Assembly (NCBI GenBank): GCA_018711275.1
Contig: DVIN01000033.1
Location: 1-41,583 of the forward strand
Length of the DNA: 41,583 nucleotides
Direction of reading: 5' to 3'
From: Candidatus Pullilachnospira intestinigallinarum
GTDB lineage: Bacteria; Bacillota; Clostridia; Lachnospirales; Lachnospiraceae
The notes beneath the pieces were generated by a model. The model saw nothing but the letters and a program-made list of their open reading frames with translations. It did not search any database and had not been told where the DNA came from. This document shows, piece after piece, positions 1-10,173 of this stretch. Within the stretch, counting starts at the first letter, position 1. Each line of letters begins with the position of its first letter. The position numbers and the translations under genes were made by a program.

Positions 1-260
1 CCGGTTCCGGCGGGGCTTATTAAAGTGCCTCTATTCTTGGCACTGCCATTCTAGAACTCTCAAAAAAACGGCAGATTGGTACTTCGGGAAGACATACTCA
101 TCTTTTTATTGCAATTCGCGGAAACTCAAGCACCATTACTTGAAAAGGTTCAGATTATTCCTGCTATTACAGACTGGCAAAAGGAAGCTCCGACATACTA
201 TCATGGCATCCGCCTTTTGCCTTCGCGCACGCCTGGCGGCCGCCCGCCAGGCGCAATCGC
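1..260. other. Unassigned stretch at the window edge
   Basis: No recognisable gene. One plus-strand frame stays open from about 58 and resembles protein sequence weakly (for example a segment ITDWQKEAPTYY), but it has an in-frame stop at 52-54, no ribosome binding site, and runs on antisense through gdhA. It may be the eroded 3' end of a gene or mobile element to the left. Base composition is more A+T-rich than the neighbouring genes. A small hairpin (AGTGCC/GGCACT) lies at about 24-44, and a 10-bp GC-rich hairpin with a 4-base loop lies at 230-253, just beyond the gdhA terminator. Confidence 0.35.
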
Positions 261-304
261 AAAAAGCCCGCCGCCGGGACATTTCCCAGCGACAGGCTTT
301 TCTT
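261..304 (-). terminator. Intrinsic terminator of gdhA
   Basis: On the minus strand a stem of about 14 bp (several G-U pairs) closes on an AATG loop; A-rich and T-rich flanks (AAAA before, TTTTT after) extend it. It lies about 30 bases after the gdhA stop. The plus strand also ends in a T-rich run, so it could stop transcription from the left too. Confidence 0.75.
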
Positions 305-333
305 CTGTTGTAATATTCTATTGGTTCTGTCTC

Positions 334-1816
<1,483 letters not shown>

Positions 1817-1905
1817 GGAAAAATTTGCCCGCAAAGCAAGTACCCGGATCTGAAATTTCATTTTTCACAGATTTTACATTCATAAACTTCTGAATATGAA
1901 ACTTT

Positions 1906-2538
1906 TTATCTGTCTTCCGTCATTTTCCCGGAGAGTCCTTTGCCTGTACGTTTTTTCTTTTTCCCGGCTCCCGACGCTTTCTTCCGGACGCTGAACCCGA
2001 AAGTTCCAAGCTTCTTCCCCAGACCGTAATATTCTCCGTGGGAATAAGCCACGGGCAACGCCCGGTTCAGGTCAAATCTTCCATTTTCATCCATCCACGC
2101 TTCCTCCGCATGGACTGCCTCTACCCGGGCCAGAAACAGGTGATGGGAGCCCAGTTCTTCCACCCGGATTACCCGACATTCGATATTTACCGGAGACTGA
2201 CCGATCATGGGAGCCGACACCACAGACGCTTCCTCTTTCACAAGTCCCAGTTCCTGAAACTTATCCACCTGACGGCCGGATTTTACTCCGCAGTAATCCG
2301 CCGCGCGGCAGAGTTCTTCGGTGGTGAGATTAATGACAAATTCGCCGCTCTCCTTCAGCATCGGGTAGGAATATCGCTCCGGCCGCACCGAAATGGAGAC
2401 CATGGGGGGATTCGTGCAGACGGTTCCCGCCCAGGCCACCGTAATAATGTTGTCCTTTCCTTTTCTGTCCCTGACACTGACCATCACCACCGGAAGGGGA
2501 TAGAGCATATTTCCCGGTTTCCACTGCTGTTTTGCCAT
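1906..2538 (-). CDS. Flavin reductase family protein (flavoredoxin-like)
   Basis: FMN-binding split-barrel protein of 210 residues, of the flavin reductase-like family. The N-terminal part has the family's FMN-binding pattern (NIITVAWAGTVCTNPPMVSIS, then FVINLTTEEL and CGVKSGRQVDKF). The family transfers electrons via FMN, as flavoredoxin or NAD(P)H:flavin reductase; the actual partner is unknown. The C-terminus is a basic tail rich in K, R and G (about residues 187-205) of unclear role. AAGGAT lies upstream of the ATG. It starts 27 bases after the stop of the pyrophosphatase gene and is probably cotranscribed with it. Family assignment is firm, physiological role is not. Confidence 0.88.
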   Translation of the reverse strand: MAKQQWKPGNMLYPLPVVMVSVRDRKGKDNIITVAWAGTVCTNPPMVSISVRPERYSYPMLKESGEFVINLTTEELCRAADYCGVKSGRQVDKFQELGLVKEEASVVSAPMIGQSPVNIECRVIRVEELGSHHLFLARVEAVHAEEAWMDENGRFDLNRALPVAYSHGEYYGLGKKLGTFGFSVRKKASGAGKKKKRTGKGLSGKMTEDR

Positions 2539-2565
2539 AATTTCCGTTATCCTTTCTTCCCTGCC

Positions 2566-4212
2566 TTACTGCTGCTGAAGCGCTGCCATAAAACGGGGAA
2601 TCAACTGTTTCTTTCTGGATACCACGCCGTCCAGACGGCAGGATCCCTCCTTTATCTCCGTGCGGAACGCCTCCATCACCAGAGCCTCGGCGCCATCCCC
2701 GTAACAGAGCAGTTCCGTGGACTCCCCGATAATATTGGTCAGCATGAAAAATACCATCTGTACTCCGTGTTTTCCGCACTCCTTCGCCATATAGGGCAGC
2801 AGCCGTTCCTTCACGGACTGCAGCTCCTCCTCGGACATGAAGCTGATCTGTCCCACACCGAAAACCACCTCGTCGGCGATGAACTTCTTGTAATCCTGAT
2901 AGAAAATTTCTTCCGGCGTTTTATCTTCCAGATTGCTCCCCGCATGGAACATCTCCGCGGCGAAGGCATGCATATCTATTCCGGCGATCTTGGCCAGCTC
3001 CTGGGCCGCCTCCTTATCCTTCTCCGTACAGGTGGGGGAACGGAACATCAGCGTATCGGAAAGGATGGCCGCGCACAGAAGTCCGGCGATATTTCTGGGA
3101 ATATCCAGATAATTTTCCCCGTAAATCTGATACATGATGGTGGCGGTACAGCCCACCGGCTGGTTCCGGAACATCACCGGCTGAAAGGTCTCCAGGGATC
3201 CGATCCGGTGATGGTCGATGATCTCCAGAATCTCCGCCTCATCAATATTGTCCACCGCCTGGGATTTTTCATTGTGATCCACAAGAATCAGCTTTTTCTT
3301 CTTGATATTCAGCAGGTTCCGTCTGGAAACCGTGCCGATATATTTTCCTCTCTTATCCACCACCGGGAAAGCCCGGTAACGGTTTTTGGTCATCACCTCT
3401 TTCACCTTATCCGTAAAATCGTCGTTGCGGAAGGTGATCAGGTTGTCTTTTTTCATAAAATACTTTACGGGAATGCTCTGATAAATCAGTCTGGCCACCG
3501 TAAAAGTGTCATAGGGCGTGGTGATAATCACACACTCCCGTTCCGCCGCCAGGCGCTGGATGGTCTGCGAAACCTTTGCTCCCAGACAGATAATCAGACA
3601 GCTGGCATTGTTCTCGATGGCGCAGAGCTGGTCCTCCGCCCGGTTTGCCAGAATCACCATATCGTCCGACGCGATATAACTCTCCATCATATCCGGATGG
3701 GCGGAACCCACCAGCACCTTTCCTTTGATAAAATATCCGTGCTCATTTCCCACCAGTACCTGTCCGTCCAGGGTATCCGCAATGCTCCGGTACTGGGTTC
3801 TGGCCTCGGACAGCAAAGTGCTGTCATAGGCGTCCATATAGGAAGTGGCGATATCTCCCGTGGTAATGATTCCTTCCAGCATCCCGTCCTTATCTGTTAT
3901 GGGAAGCGTCACCGCGTTATGCTCCCTCATGAGATTCCAGGCACGTTTTACGGACATGGACTTTTCCGCCCCGGGAGTCATATGAATATCCATATCCTTC
4001 ACCTGCGTTCCCACATCCGGGAGATAGGCAGGCGCATCCATGTGAAAATACTTCAGTACAAACTCCGTCTCCTCATTGATCTGGCCCGCTCTTCTGGCCA
4101 CGAATGAGCCTTTGCAGGTACGGTTCTTGATATCCGCATAGGCGATGGCGGAACAAATGGAATCCGTATCCGGATTTTTGTGTCCAATGATAAATGTTTT
4201 CTCTTTCTTCAC
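2566..4212 (-). CDS. Manganese-dependent inorganic pyrophosphatase with CBS-DRTGG insert
   Basis: Family II (DHH) pyrophosphatase: hydrolyses pyrophosphate to phosphate in the cytosol and drives biosynthesis forward. Seen: GHKNPDTDS at residues 10-18 (metal-binding H and D), a CBS domain near 70-125, a DRTGG-like region, a second CBS domain near 245-300, then LVDHNE, DHHRIGS and the C-terminal SRKKQ signature. Such inserts bind adenine nucleotides and modulate activity in characterised members. The GTG at 4212 was chosen: it has AGAGG upstream and leaves the usual short N-terminus. Start codons further upstream (ATG 4275, TTG 4287) lie inside the promoter itself, so they cannot be used by that transcript. 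Length 548 residues. First gene of a two-gene unit. Confidence 0.93.
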   Translation of the reverse strand: MKKEKTFIIGHKNPDTDSICSAIAYADIKNRTCKGSFVARRAGQINEETEFVLKYFHMDAPAYLPDVGTQVKDMDIHMTPGAEKSMSVKRAWNLMREHNAVTLPITDKDGMLEGIITTGDIATSYMDAYDSTLLSEARTQYRSIADTLDGQVLVGNEHGYFIKGKVLVGSAHPDMMESYIASDDMVILANRAEDQLCAIENNASCLIICLGAKVSQTIQRLAAERECVIITTPYDTFTVARLIYQSIPVKYFMKKDNLITFRNDDFTDKVKEVMTKNRYRAFPVVDKRGKYIGTVSRRNLLNIKKKKLILVDHNEKSQAVDNIDEAEILEIIDHHRIGSLETFQPVMFRNQPVGCTATIMYQIYGENYLDIPRNIAGLLCAAILSDTLMFRSPTCTEKDKEAAQELAKIAGIDMHAFAAEMFHAGSNLEDKTPEEIFYQDYKKFIADEVVFGVGQISFMSEEELQSVKERLLPYMAKECGKHGVQMVFFMLTNIIGESTELLCYGDGAEALVMEAFRTEIKEGSCRLDGVVSRKKQLIPRFMAALQQQ

Positions 4213-4257
4213 GATTCTCTGCCTCTTATTTTCGGCTGCTACCGCCGTATTTTTCTC

Positions 4258-4287
4258 ATCATAGCACAGATACATTTTGCGGGTCAA
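4258..4287 (-). promoter_or_regulatory. Promoter of the pyrophosphatase/flavin reductase unit
   Basis: Minus strand: -35 TTGACC (4282-4287), 18-bp spacer, -10 TATGAT (4258-4263). The transcript would begin near 4251, leaving a leader of about 39 nt to the GTG at 4212. It is divergent from the S1-protein promoter. Confidence 0.65.
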
Positions 4288-4334
4288 TCCCGGCTGTAAA
4301 GGATTTTTCCCTTCCTTTTACCCGCTGTCGGGTA

Positions 4335-4366
4335 TATAATAGAAGAAGTAAACGTTTTTAAAGGAG
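4335..4366 (+). promoter_or_regulatory. Promoter -10 and ribosome binding site of the S1-domain gene
   Basis: Perfect -10 TATAAT at 4335-4340 with only a weak -35 (TTCCTT, 4312-4317). AAGGAGG at 4361 sits about 9 bases before the ATG. Confidence 0.5.
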
Positions 4367-4375
4367 GAGCTGGCA

Positions 4376-5311
4376 ATGGAAAATGAAATGAATACAACAC
4401 CGGCCGCGGAAGAAAAGACTTCCATGGCAGACTACGAAGCGGAGCTGGAGGCTTCCCTCAAAAAACTGGAGGAAGGCGATCTGGTGACTGCCACGGTGAT
4501 CGCGGTGGATGAGGAAGAAGTAACCCTTGATCTGAAATCCTACACCGAGGGCATCATCCGGGCTTCCGATTACAGCCGTGAGCCGGGATTTCAGTTAAAG
4601 GAAGCGGTCCATGTAGGCGATGAGGTAACCGCCACTGTCATCGGCCGGGATTCTAAAAAAGGAAGCATCCTGCTGTCCCGGGTGGAAGCTGCCGATGATC
4701 TGGCCTGGGAGAAACTGAATCAGTACATGGAGGACAAGACCGTACTCGACGTGACGGTAAAGGGTGTGGTAAACGCCGGCGTCATCGCGTATGTGGAGGG
4801 TATCCGCGGATTTATTCCCGCCTCCAAACTGTCTCTCGGCTATGTGGAGGATCTCAACGAATATCTGAACCGTCAGATTCAGGTACAGGTCATTGATCTG
4901 GACAGATCGAAAGACCGCCTGATTCTTTCCGCCAAAGATATTCTCCGTGAAAAAGCACGGGAAGAGCGAAAAGCGAAAATCTCCAACGTGGAAATCGGTC
5001 TGGTCACCGAGGGAACCGTCGAGAGTATCAAACCTTACGGCGCGTTCATCGACCTGGGAAATGGGCTGTCCGGTCTGGTACACGTTTCTCAGATCAGCGA
5101 AAAACGGATCAAGGATCCCTCTGTGGTTCTTTCCGTGGGCGACAAGGTGAAAGTAAAAGTTATCGCCATCAAAGACGGAAAGCTGAGCCTCAGCATGAAG
5201 GCTCTGAACGATGTGGCCGCTCAGGAGATTGAGGAAGAGGTATATGAGCTTCCCAAGACCGGGGAAGCTACCACCAGTCTGGCCTCCCTGTTCGCCAATA
5301 TCAAACTGTAA
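4376..5311 (+). CDS. S1 RNA-binding domain protein (RpsA-like, three S1 repeats)
   Basis: Cytosolic RNA-binding protein of 311 residues. Three S1 (OB-fold) domains are visible: about 34-102, 119-187 and 207-275; the last, with YGAFIDLGNGLSGLVHVSQIS, is the most canonical. A charged N-terminal helix (about 17-33) and an acidic C-terminal tail flank them. This architecture is that of the short Firmicutes ribosomal protein S1 homologues (YpfD-type), which have fewer repeats than the six of E. coli S1. It probably binds mRNA or the ribosome. Monocistronic, with a strong ribosome binding site and its own terminator. Whether it is a true ribosomal protein or an RNA-binding regulator cannot be told from sequence. 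Confidence 0.9.
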   Translation: MENEMNTTPAAEEKTSMADYEAELEASLKKLEEGDLVTATVIAVDEEEVTLDLKSYTEGIIRASDYSREPGFQLKEAVHVGDEVTATVIGRDSKKGSILLSRVEAADDLAWEKLNQYMEDKTVLDVTVKGVVNAGVIAYVEGIRGFIPASKLSLGYVEDLNEYLNRQIQVQVIDLDRSKDRLILSAKDILREKAREERKAKISNVEIGLVTEGTVESIKPYGAFIDLGNGLSGLVHVSQISEKRIKDPSVVLSVGDKVKVKVIAIKDGKLSLSMKALNDVAAQEIEEEVYELPKTGEATTSLASLFANIKL

Positions 5312-5338
5312 AACCTGACTGCCGTATTTCCGGCAAGG

Positions 5339-5380
5339 ATGCCGGCCCGGTACTTACCATGTACCGGGCCGGCATTTTTT
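5339..5380 (+). terminator. Intrinsic terminator of the S1-domain gene
   Basis: Perfect 15-bp GC-rich stem (ATGCCGGCCCGGTAC with its complement), 7-base loop TTACCAT, then a run of T. Confidence 0.92.
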
Positions 5381-5438
5381 ATTCCTGCGCGCGGATTGTT
5401 TGTGGCAACAGAAGATTTTTAAAATTTTGTGAAGTCTA

Positions 5439-5467
5439 TTGTATTTTTCAGAGAAACGGTATATTAT
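5439..5467 (+). promoter_or_regulatory. Promoter of the hemolysin III family gene
   Basis: -35 TTGTAT (5439-5444), 17-bp spacer, -10 TATTAT (5462-5467); an overlapping TATAAT at 5465-5470 is the alternative -10. The roughly 75-nt leader contains a small hairpin around ATGTGGTTTT/AAACTACAT. Confidence 0.55.
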
Positions 5468-5549
5468 AATAGCACGATGTGGTTTTGAAAACTACATATC
5501 GAATTTTGGAAATTATATTGTGTCGTGTTTTTTGATTGGAGATGATTTT

Positions 5550-6209
5550 ATGAAATTCAGATTAAAGGATCCCGGAAGCGCAATCACTCATTTTATCGCC
5601 ATGGTTATGGCGCTTCTGGCCGCCGCTCCGCTGCTGATCAAGGCAGCCAGGGAGCCGGATCATCTGCATGTGATTGCTCTTTCTATCTTTGTACTCAGTA
5701 TGGTGCTGCTGTATATGGCCAGCACCCTGTACCATTCGCTGGATATCAATGAAAATGTGAACCGGCGCCTGCGAAAGATGGATCACATGATGATTTTCGT
5801 GATGATTGCCGGAAGCTATACCCCGGTATGCCTGATCGCTCTGGAAGGAAGAACAGGAACCATCCTCTGCGCGCTGGTCTGGGCGGTGGCCATTCTGGGT
5901 ATTCTGATCAAGGCATTCTGGATCACCTGCCCCAAATGGTTTTCTTCCGTCATCTACATCGGTATGGGCTGGCTGTGTGTACTGGCTTTTTCTCAGATTT
6001 TTCACGCACTGTCCCGTCCGGCCTTCGGATGGCTTCTTGCAGGCGGCATCATCTATACCATTGGCGGCGTCATCTATGCGCTGAAGGTTCCGCTGTTTGA
6101 CGCGAAACACAAAAATTTCGGTTCTCACGAAATATTCCATCTTTTCGTGATGGGCGGAAGTGCCTGCCACTTTGTTACCATGTTTCTTCTGGCGGGCGCA
6201 CCCGTATAA
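5550..6209 (+). CDS. Hemolysin III family membrane protein
   Basis: Integral membrane protein of 219 residues in the hemolysin III / PAQR (adiponectin-receptor-like) superfamily, with about seven hydrophobic segments. Family motifs seen: STLYHS near residue 56, KMDHMMIF, AGSYTP near 86, and the C-terminal HEIFHLFVMGGSACHF, which supplies the conserved metal-binding histidines. The family is related to ceramidase-like metal-dependent hydrolases; bacterial function is poorly defined and the haemolysin name is historical. The ATG at 5550 was chosen because GGAG precedes it and homologues start near this point; a longer frame upstream covers the promoter. Single gene between two terminators. Confidence 0.9.
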   Translation: MKFRLKDPGSAITHFIAMVMALLAAAPLLIKAAREPDHLHVIALSIFVLSMVLLYMASTLYHSLDINENVNRRLRKMDHMMIFVMIAGSYTPVCLIALEGRTGTILCALVWAVAILGILIKAFWITCPKWFSSVIYIGMGWLCVLAFSQIFHALSRPAFGWLLAGGIIYTIGGVIYALKVPLFDAKHKNFGSHEIFHLFVMGGSACHFVTMFLLAGAPV

Positions 6210-6217
6210 AATTTTCT

Positions 6218-6275
6218 GCCGCATAAACGAAAATCCGGAAATTCTTCTGTTGATTTCCCGTTTATGCGGCATTTC
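6218..6275 (+). terminator. Terminator after the hemolysin III gene
   Basis: A 12-bp stem GCCGCATAAACG/CGTTTATGCGGC (6218-6229 with 6259-6270), extended inward by AAATC/GATTT, followed by a short T-rich run. Confidence 0.7.
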
Positions 6276-6393
6276 TGTTCTATAACTTTGATTTATGCAT
6301 GAATCAGGATTCTCAATTTCCTGTTTTTCCTATTTTTAACAATTTATTTCCCATTTCAACCAAAATTTTATGGCAAGATCTCCTGAAATTTAT

Positions 6394-6399
6394 TATAAT
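6394..6399 (+). promoter_or_regulatory. Probable -10 element of the glgCD unit
   Basis: TATAAT about 64 bases before the glgC start; the matching -35 (TGGCAA at 6371-6376, 17-bp spacer) is weak. The transcript would have a leader of about 57 nt. Confidence 0.4.
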
Positions 6400-6462
6400 A
6401 ATAGATACAATCGCAGTAGTATTTTTATCCACTGTAATATCTGATGAAAGTGAGGGTTTTTC

Positions 6463-7599
6463 ATGAAGCAGAATAATATGCTGGCCATGATCCTGGCCGG
6501 CGGAAGAGGGAGCCGCCTCCATGAGCTCACAAGGAAAGTGGCCAAGCCGGCGGTGGCTTACGGCGGAAAGTACCGGATCATCGACTTTGCGCTGAGCAAC
6601 TGTGCCAACAGCGGCATTGATATCGTGGGAGTTCTTACCCAGTATGAATCCATTCTTCTGAACAGCTATGTGGCTGCCGGAGGACGCTGGGGACTGGACG
6701 CGAAAAACAGTGGTGTCTTTGTGCTTTCCCCCAGAGAAAAAGCGGATACGGATCTGGATGTCTACCGCGGAACCGCCGACGCTATTTCTCAGAATATGGA
6801 TTTTATCGATTCCTATTCTCCGGAATATCTTCTGGTGCTGTCCGGCGATCACATTTACAAAATGAACTACGCAAAAATGCTGGCGTTTCATAAAAAGCAG
6901 AACGCGGACGCCACCATCGCGGTGATCGATGTTCCTCTGGAGGAAGCCAGCCGTTTCGGTATTCTGAACACAGATGAAACGGGCCGGATTCAGTCCTTTG
7001 AAGAAAAGCCCAAGAATCCCAGGAGTACACTGGCTTCCATGGGTATCTATATTTTCAACTGGAAATCTCTTCGGAAAATCCTGGTGGCCGACCAGAAGGA
7101 TACGGAATCCCAGCATGATTTCGGAAAGGATATCATTCCCGTACTGATCGGACAGAATAAGAGTCTTTACGCGTACCGGTTCGAAGGGTACTGGAAAGAT
7201 GTGGGAACCATCGACTCTCTGTGGCAGGCCAACATGGATCTTCTGGACAAGAACAATCCGCTGGATCTCAACGATCCCACATGGAAGATCTATACGGAAG
7301 ATTCCACCACGCCGCCCCATTATATCGGGCCTGACGCTTCCATCAAACGGGGCTTCATCACACAGGGCTGTATCATCGAAGGGGAAGTGTCCAATTCCGT
7401 GCTGTTCACCGGCGTAAGAATCGGCCCCGGCGCTGTTGTTACCGACAGTGTGCTGATGCCCGGCGTTACCGTTGAAGCAGGAGCCGTGGTCAACAGAGTT
7501 CTGGCGGCAGACGGCGTTACCATCGGGAAAAATGCTTCTGTGGGAAGCAAGGACGGCAGCATTGAGCTGATCGCTCGTAATGTAAAGGGGGTAGAATAA
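6463..7599 (+). CDS. glgC: Glucose-1-phosphate adenylyltransferase, catalytic subunit
   Basis: Makes ADP-glucose from ATP and glucose-1-phosphate, the committed step of bacterial glycogen synthesis. Seen: the nucleotidyltransferase N-terminus LAGGRGSRL with the lysine of [25 protein letters not shown], the metal-binding LSGDHIYKM, and FEEKPKNP. The last ~90 residues form a left-handed beta-helix (repeats such as [13 protein letters not shown]). Length 378 is normal. The ribosome binding site is weak (TGAGGG). One base separates its stop from glgD. In Firmicutes GlgC and GlgD form a heterotetramer in which GlgC catalyses. No glgA, glgB or glgP occurs in the window. Confidence 0.96.
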   Translation: MKQNNMLAMILAGGRGSRLHELTRKVAKPAVAYGGKYRIIDFALSNCANSGIDIVGVLTQYESILLNSYVAAGGRWGLDAKNSGVFVLSPREKADTDLDVYRGTADAISQNMDFIDSYSPEYLLVLSGDHIYKMNYAKMLAFHKKQNADATIAVIDVPLEEASRFGILNTDETGRIQSFEEKPKNPRSTLASMGIYIFNWKSLRKILVADQKDTESQHDFGKDIIPVLIGQNKSLYAYRFEGYWKDVGTIDSLWQANMDLLDKNNPLDLNDPTWKIYTEDSTTPPHYIGPDASIKRGFITQGCIIEGEVSNSVLFTGVRIGPGAVVTDSVLMPGVTVEAGAVVNRVLAADGVTIGKNASVGSKDGSIELIARNVKGVE

Positions 7600-7600
7600 T

Positions 7601-8716
7601 ATGGAAAGGGCACTGGGAATTATAAACTTTTCCGGAAATCATATCTGGGTAGACGGCATGCAGGATTACCGCCCCATCGGCGCGTTTTCCTTCCTGGGCA
7701 GGTATCGGGTCATCGACTTTCCCATATCCAACATGACCAACAGCGGTATCGATCAGATTCAGGTTTATATTCAGAGAAAACCGCGCTCCCTGGTGGAACA
7801 TCTGGGTACCGGACGACAGTATAATATCAACTCCAAACGCGGAAATCTTCAGATTCTGTTCTGCAGAGACCGCACAGAGAATATTCTTTACAAAAATGAT
7901 GTGGCCGCTTTCGCGGAAAATATGGATTACATAGAAGCAGCCAACTGCAATTATGTGATTATCGCTCCTGCCTACATGATTTATGTACAGGATTACAGCG
8001 AGGCGCTTGAGACTCACATTCAGTCCGGCGCGGACATTTCCCTGATGTACCATGCCGTAGACAACGCGAAGGAACACTACCTGAGCTGTCATATTCTGAA
8101 TCTCAACCGTCAGAAGGGTGTGGAAACCATCGAAGCCAACCGGGGAACCGCCAAAAACCGGAACATCTTCATGGATACTTATATTATGAGGAAGGACCTG
8201 TTCATGGATCTGGTAAAGCAGGCAAGAAAGCTTTCTTCCATGTATACGCTCCACGACATTGTAAACAGCAAATGCAGTGAACTGGATGTACGGGCCATTG
8301 CGCACCACGGATACTTTGCGTCCATCACGGATTTCAAGAGTTATTATGACGCCAACATGTCTCTGATCAACTTTAAAACGGCAGCGGAGGTATTTCAGGA
8401 AGAATGGCCGGTTTATACCAGAACCAACGATTCCTGTCCTACCCGGTATTTTGAGAGCGCGACAGTGAAAAATTCCGTGGTATCCAACGGCTGCCTCATT
8501 GAAGGGGACCTGGAAAATTCCGTCATCGGCAGAGGCTGTACCATCCGCAAAGGAGCGGTGATCCGCAACTGTATCCTGCTTCCCGGCGTAACGGTAGGGA
8601 AGGATGCGGTTCTGGAGAACCAGGTGGTGGATAAAAATGTACGGATTGTTCATCCCATGAAGATCGTGGCAAATCCGGAGCAGCCCGGATATATCCGGAG
8701 AGACGACGTCGTCTGA
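7601..8716 (+). CDS. glgD: Glucose-1-phosphate adenylyltransferase regulatory subunit
   Basis: Non-catalytic or weakly catalytic partner of GlgC, 371 residues. It keeps the fold (FLGRYRVIDFPISNMTNSGI at the N-terminus, left-handed beta-helix near the C-terminus) but has lost key residues: the nucleotide loop LAGGRGSRL is replaced by INFSGNHIW, and the metal-binding SGDHIY becomes APAYMIY. This degeneration is the hallmark of GlgD, which raises GlgC activity in characterised Firmicutes. AAGGGGG lies over the end of glgC, so translation is probably coupled. Confidence 0.95.
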   Translation: MERALGIINFSGNHIWVDGMQDYRPIGAFSFLGRYRVIDFPISNMTNSGIDQIQVYIQRKPRSLVEHLGTGRQYNINSKRGNLQILFCRDRTENILYKNDVAAFAENMDYIEAANCNYVIIAPAYMIYVQDYSEALETHIQSGADISLMYHAVDNAKEHYLSCHILNLNRQKGVETIEANRGTAKNRNIFMDTYIMRKDLFMDLVKQARKLSSMYTLHDIVNSKCSELDVRAIAHHGYFASITDFKSYYDANMSLINFKTAAEVFQEEWPVYTRTNDSCPTRYFESATVKNSVVSNGCLIEGDLENSVIGRGCTIRKGAVIRNCILLPGVTVGKDAVLENQVVDKNVRIVHPMKIVANPEQPGYIRRDDVV

Positions 8717-8763
8717 GGAAGAGATTTTCTGTAACGGTCATCTTCGGAAGTCGGAAGAAGCTA

Positions 8764-10173
8764 TTGACAGTTTTTTCAAAAAACAATACCTTTCATGAGC
8801 AGCTGTTTCCCTTTGACGCAATCCCCAGAGTCATCAGCAGGTCGGAATTTTCACGGCTGGAAAAAGGACTGAAGCAGCGCGTCACGGCGTTGAATCTGTT
8901 TCTGAAGGATATTTACAGCGAAAAAAAGATTTTAAAGGATGGGGTGATTCCGGAAGAATTTGTCTACGCTTCCAGCGGATATCTTCCCCAATGTGATGGT
9001 ATCCTTCCGCCCAAAGGCATTTACTCCCATATTTCCGGCATAGATCTGGTTCTTGGAAAGGACGGGATATGGTATATCCTGGAGGACAATCTTCGGATTC
9101 CCTCCGGAGCCTCCTACCCCATGATTGCCCGGGAACTGTGCCGCAGAAGCAGTCCCCGGACTTTCCACGATATTTCTGTGGCGGACAACCGGACGTACGC
9201 GGACCTTCTGAAAAAAACGCTGGATTATGTAAATACCGGCGGACTTACCGTGGTTTTTACTCCCGGAAGATATAACGCCGCCTATTTTGAGCACTCTTAT
9301 CTGGCCGAACGCATGCACGTTCCGCTGGCATCCTGCAATGATCTCACGGTGGAAAATGACCGGCTGTATTTTAAGGATTACAGCGGGAAAAAAGAGCCGG
9401 TGGGCGCCGTGTACCGCAGAATTTCTGACGATTATCTGGATCCCATGAATTTCCTTCCGGAATCTGTGATTGGCGTCCCCCACATCTTCGATATTTACCG
9501 CAAAGGCCATGTGGCTCTGGTAAACGCTCCCGGAAACGGCATTGCGGATGACAAGGGCATCTACTATTTTGTTCCCCGTATGATCCGGTATTATCTGGAT
9601 CAGGAGCCGGTGCTGAGCAATGCTCCCACCTATCTTCCTTTCTACGAAAAAGATATGCAGTATGTCCTGGAACATTTTGATACGCTGGTCCTGAAGGATG
9701 TGGCGGAAGCAGGAGGCTATGGAGTGGTCTTCGGGAATCGTATGAGTTCGCAGGAGAAAGAACATTTCATCGCTCTGCTGAAGCGGGAGCCCCGCCGCTT
9801 TATCGCCCAGGAGGTCATCGATTTCTGCGACCTTCCCATCATGGAAAAGGGCGAGCAGGTTATGCGGCGGTTTTCAAACTGCTTCCCCTTTGAGCAAAAA
9901 TTGTACGTTTCAGGAAAAGGCTGCAGCGGAATTTTTTTCTTCCGCTGCAGCCCCTTTTTCCGTTCATTCTTTCAAATCCATTTGTTTTCCCTGCGGCCTT
10001 TGTTTTTATCCCCGGCAGCTTTGTCCCCCACAGGAAATTCTCCGAACCCGCCCGGCGGCCTTCGCGACAGTCGAACCGTAAAAAAGATCACCGGTCCGAA
10101 CAGCGCCAGTGCCCATATAATCCAGAACCAGACGCCCACTCTGCCGGACCGGACAGCCATCCACTGGGAATAA
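8764..10173 (+). CDS. Circularly permuted ATP-grasp protein, 3' end lost
   Basis: Residues 1 to about 376 match the circularly permuted ATP-grasp type 2 family (FPFDAIPRVI, ALNLFLKDIYSEKKILKDGVIPEE, LEDNLRIPSGASY, TPGRYNAAYFEHSYLA, VYRRISDDYLDP, NGIADDKGIYYFVP, GGYGVVFG, FIAQEVIDF). After KGEQVMRR (about 9872) similarity stops. The family's closing block (pattern RHVDLRPFVL and NSSQGGG.KDTWVL) is absent in all three frames. The frame instead runs through an intrinsic terminator and antisense over the DUF1648 gene to a chance stop at 10173. It is therefore a 3'-truncated gene or pseudogene; functional sequence probably ends before 9919. The start is a TTG with weak GGAAGAAG, 47 bases after glgD. 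The family often occurs with alpha-E and transglutaminase genes; neither is nearby. Confidence 0.65.
   Translation: MTVFSKNNTFHEQLFPFDAIPRVISRSEFSRLEKGLKQRVTALNLFLKDIYSEKKILKDGVIPEEFVYASSGYLPQCDGILPPKGIYSHISGIDLVLGKDGIWYILEDNLRIPSGASYPMIARELCRRSSPRTFHDISVADNRTYADLLKKTLDYVNTGGLTVVFTPGRYNAAYFEHSYLAERMHVPLASCNDLTVENDRLYFKDYSGKKEPVGAVYRRISDDYLDPMNFLPESVIGVPHIFDIYRKGHVALVNAPGNGIADDKGIYYFVPRMIRYYLDQEPVLSNAPTYLPFYEKDMQYVLEHFDTLVLKDVAEAGGYGVVFGNRMSSQEKEHFIALLKREPRRFIAQEVIDFCDLPIMEKGEQVMRRFSNCFPFEQKLYVSGKGCSGIFFFRCSPFFRSFFQIHLFSLRPLFLSPAALSPTGNSPNPPGGLRDSRTVKKITGPNSASAHIIQNQTPTLPDRTAIHWE
9919..9957. terminator. Bidirectional terminator between the glg unit and the DUF1648 gene
   Basis: Perfect 13-bp stem GGCTGCAGCGGAA/TTCCGCTGCAGCC with an 8-base T-rich loop. 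T runs follow on the plus strand (CCTTTTT) and the minus strand (TTTTCC), serving both convergent units. Confidence 0.9.

Noticed and set aside
2038-4107. Very long plus-strand frame (689 codons) over the flavin reductase and pyrophosphatase genes
   Set aside because: His/Leu/Arg-rich antisense shadow of two well-supported minus-strand genes.
5467-5549. Attenuator or riboswitch in the hemolysin III leader
   Set aside because: There is a small hairpin and a T run near the start codon, but the stem next to the T run is only about five pairs and no riboswitch core was recognised.
8764-10173. Frameshift as the cause of the missing ATP-grasp C-terminus
   Set aside because: Neither of the other two plus-strand frames between 9872 and the terminator at 9919 restores the family's closing block, so a deletion fits better than a single frameshift.
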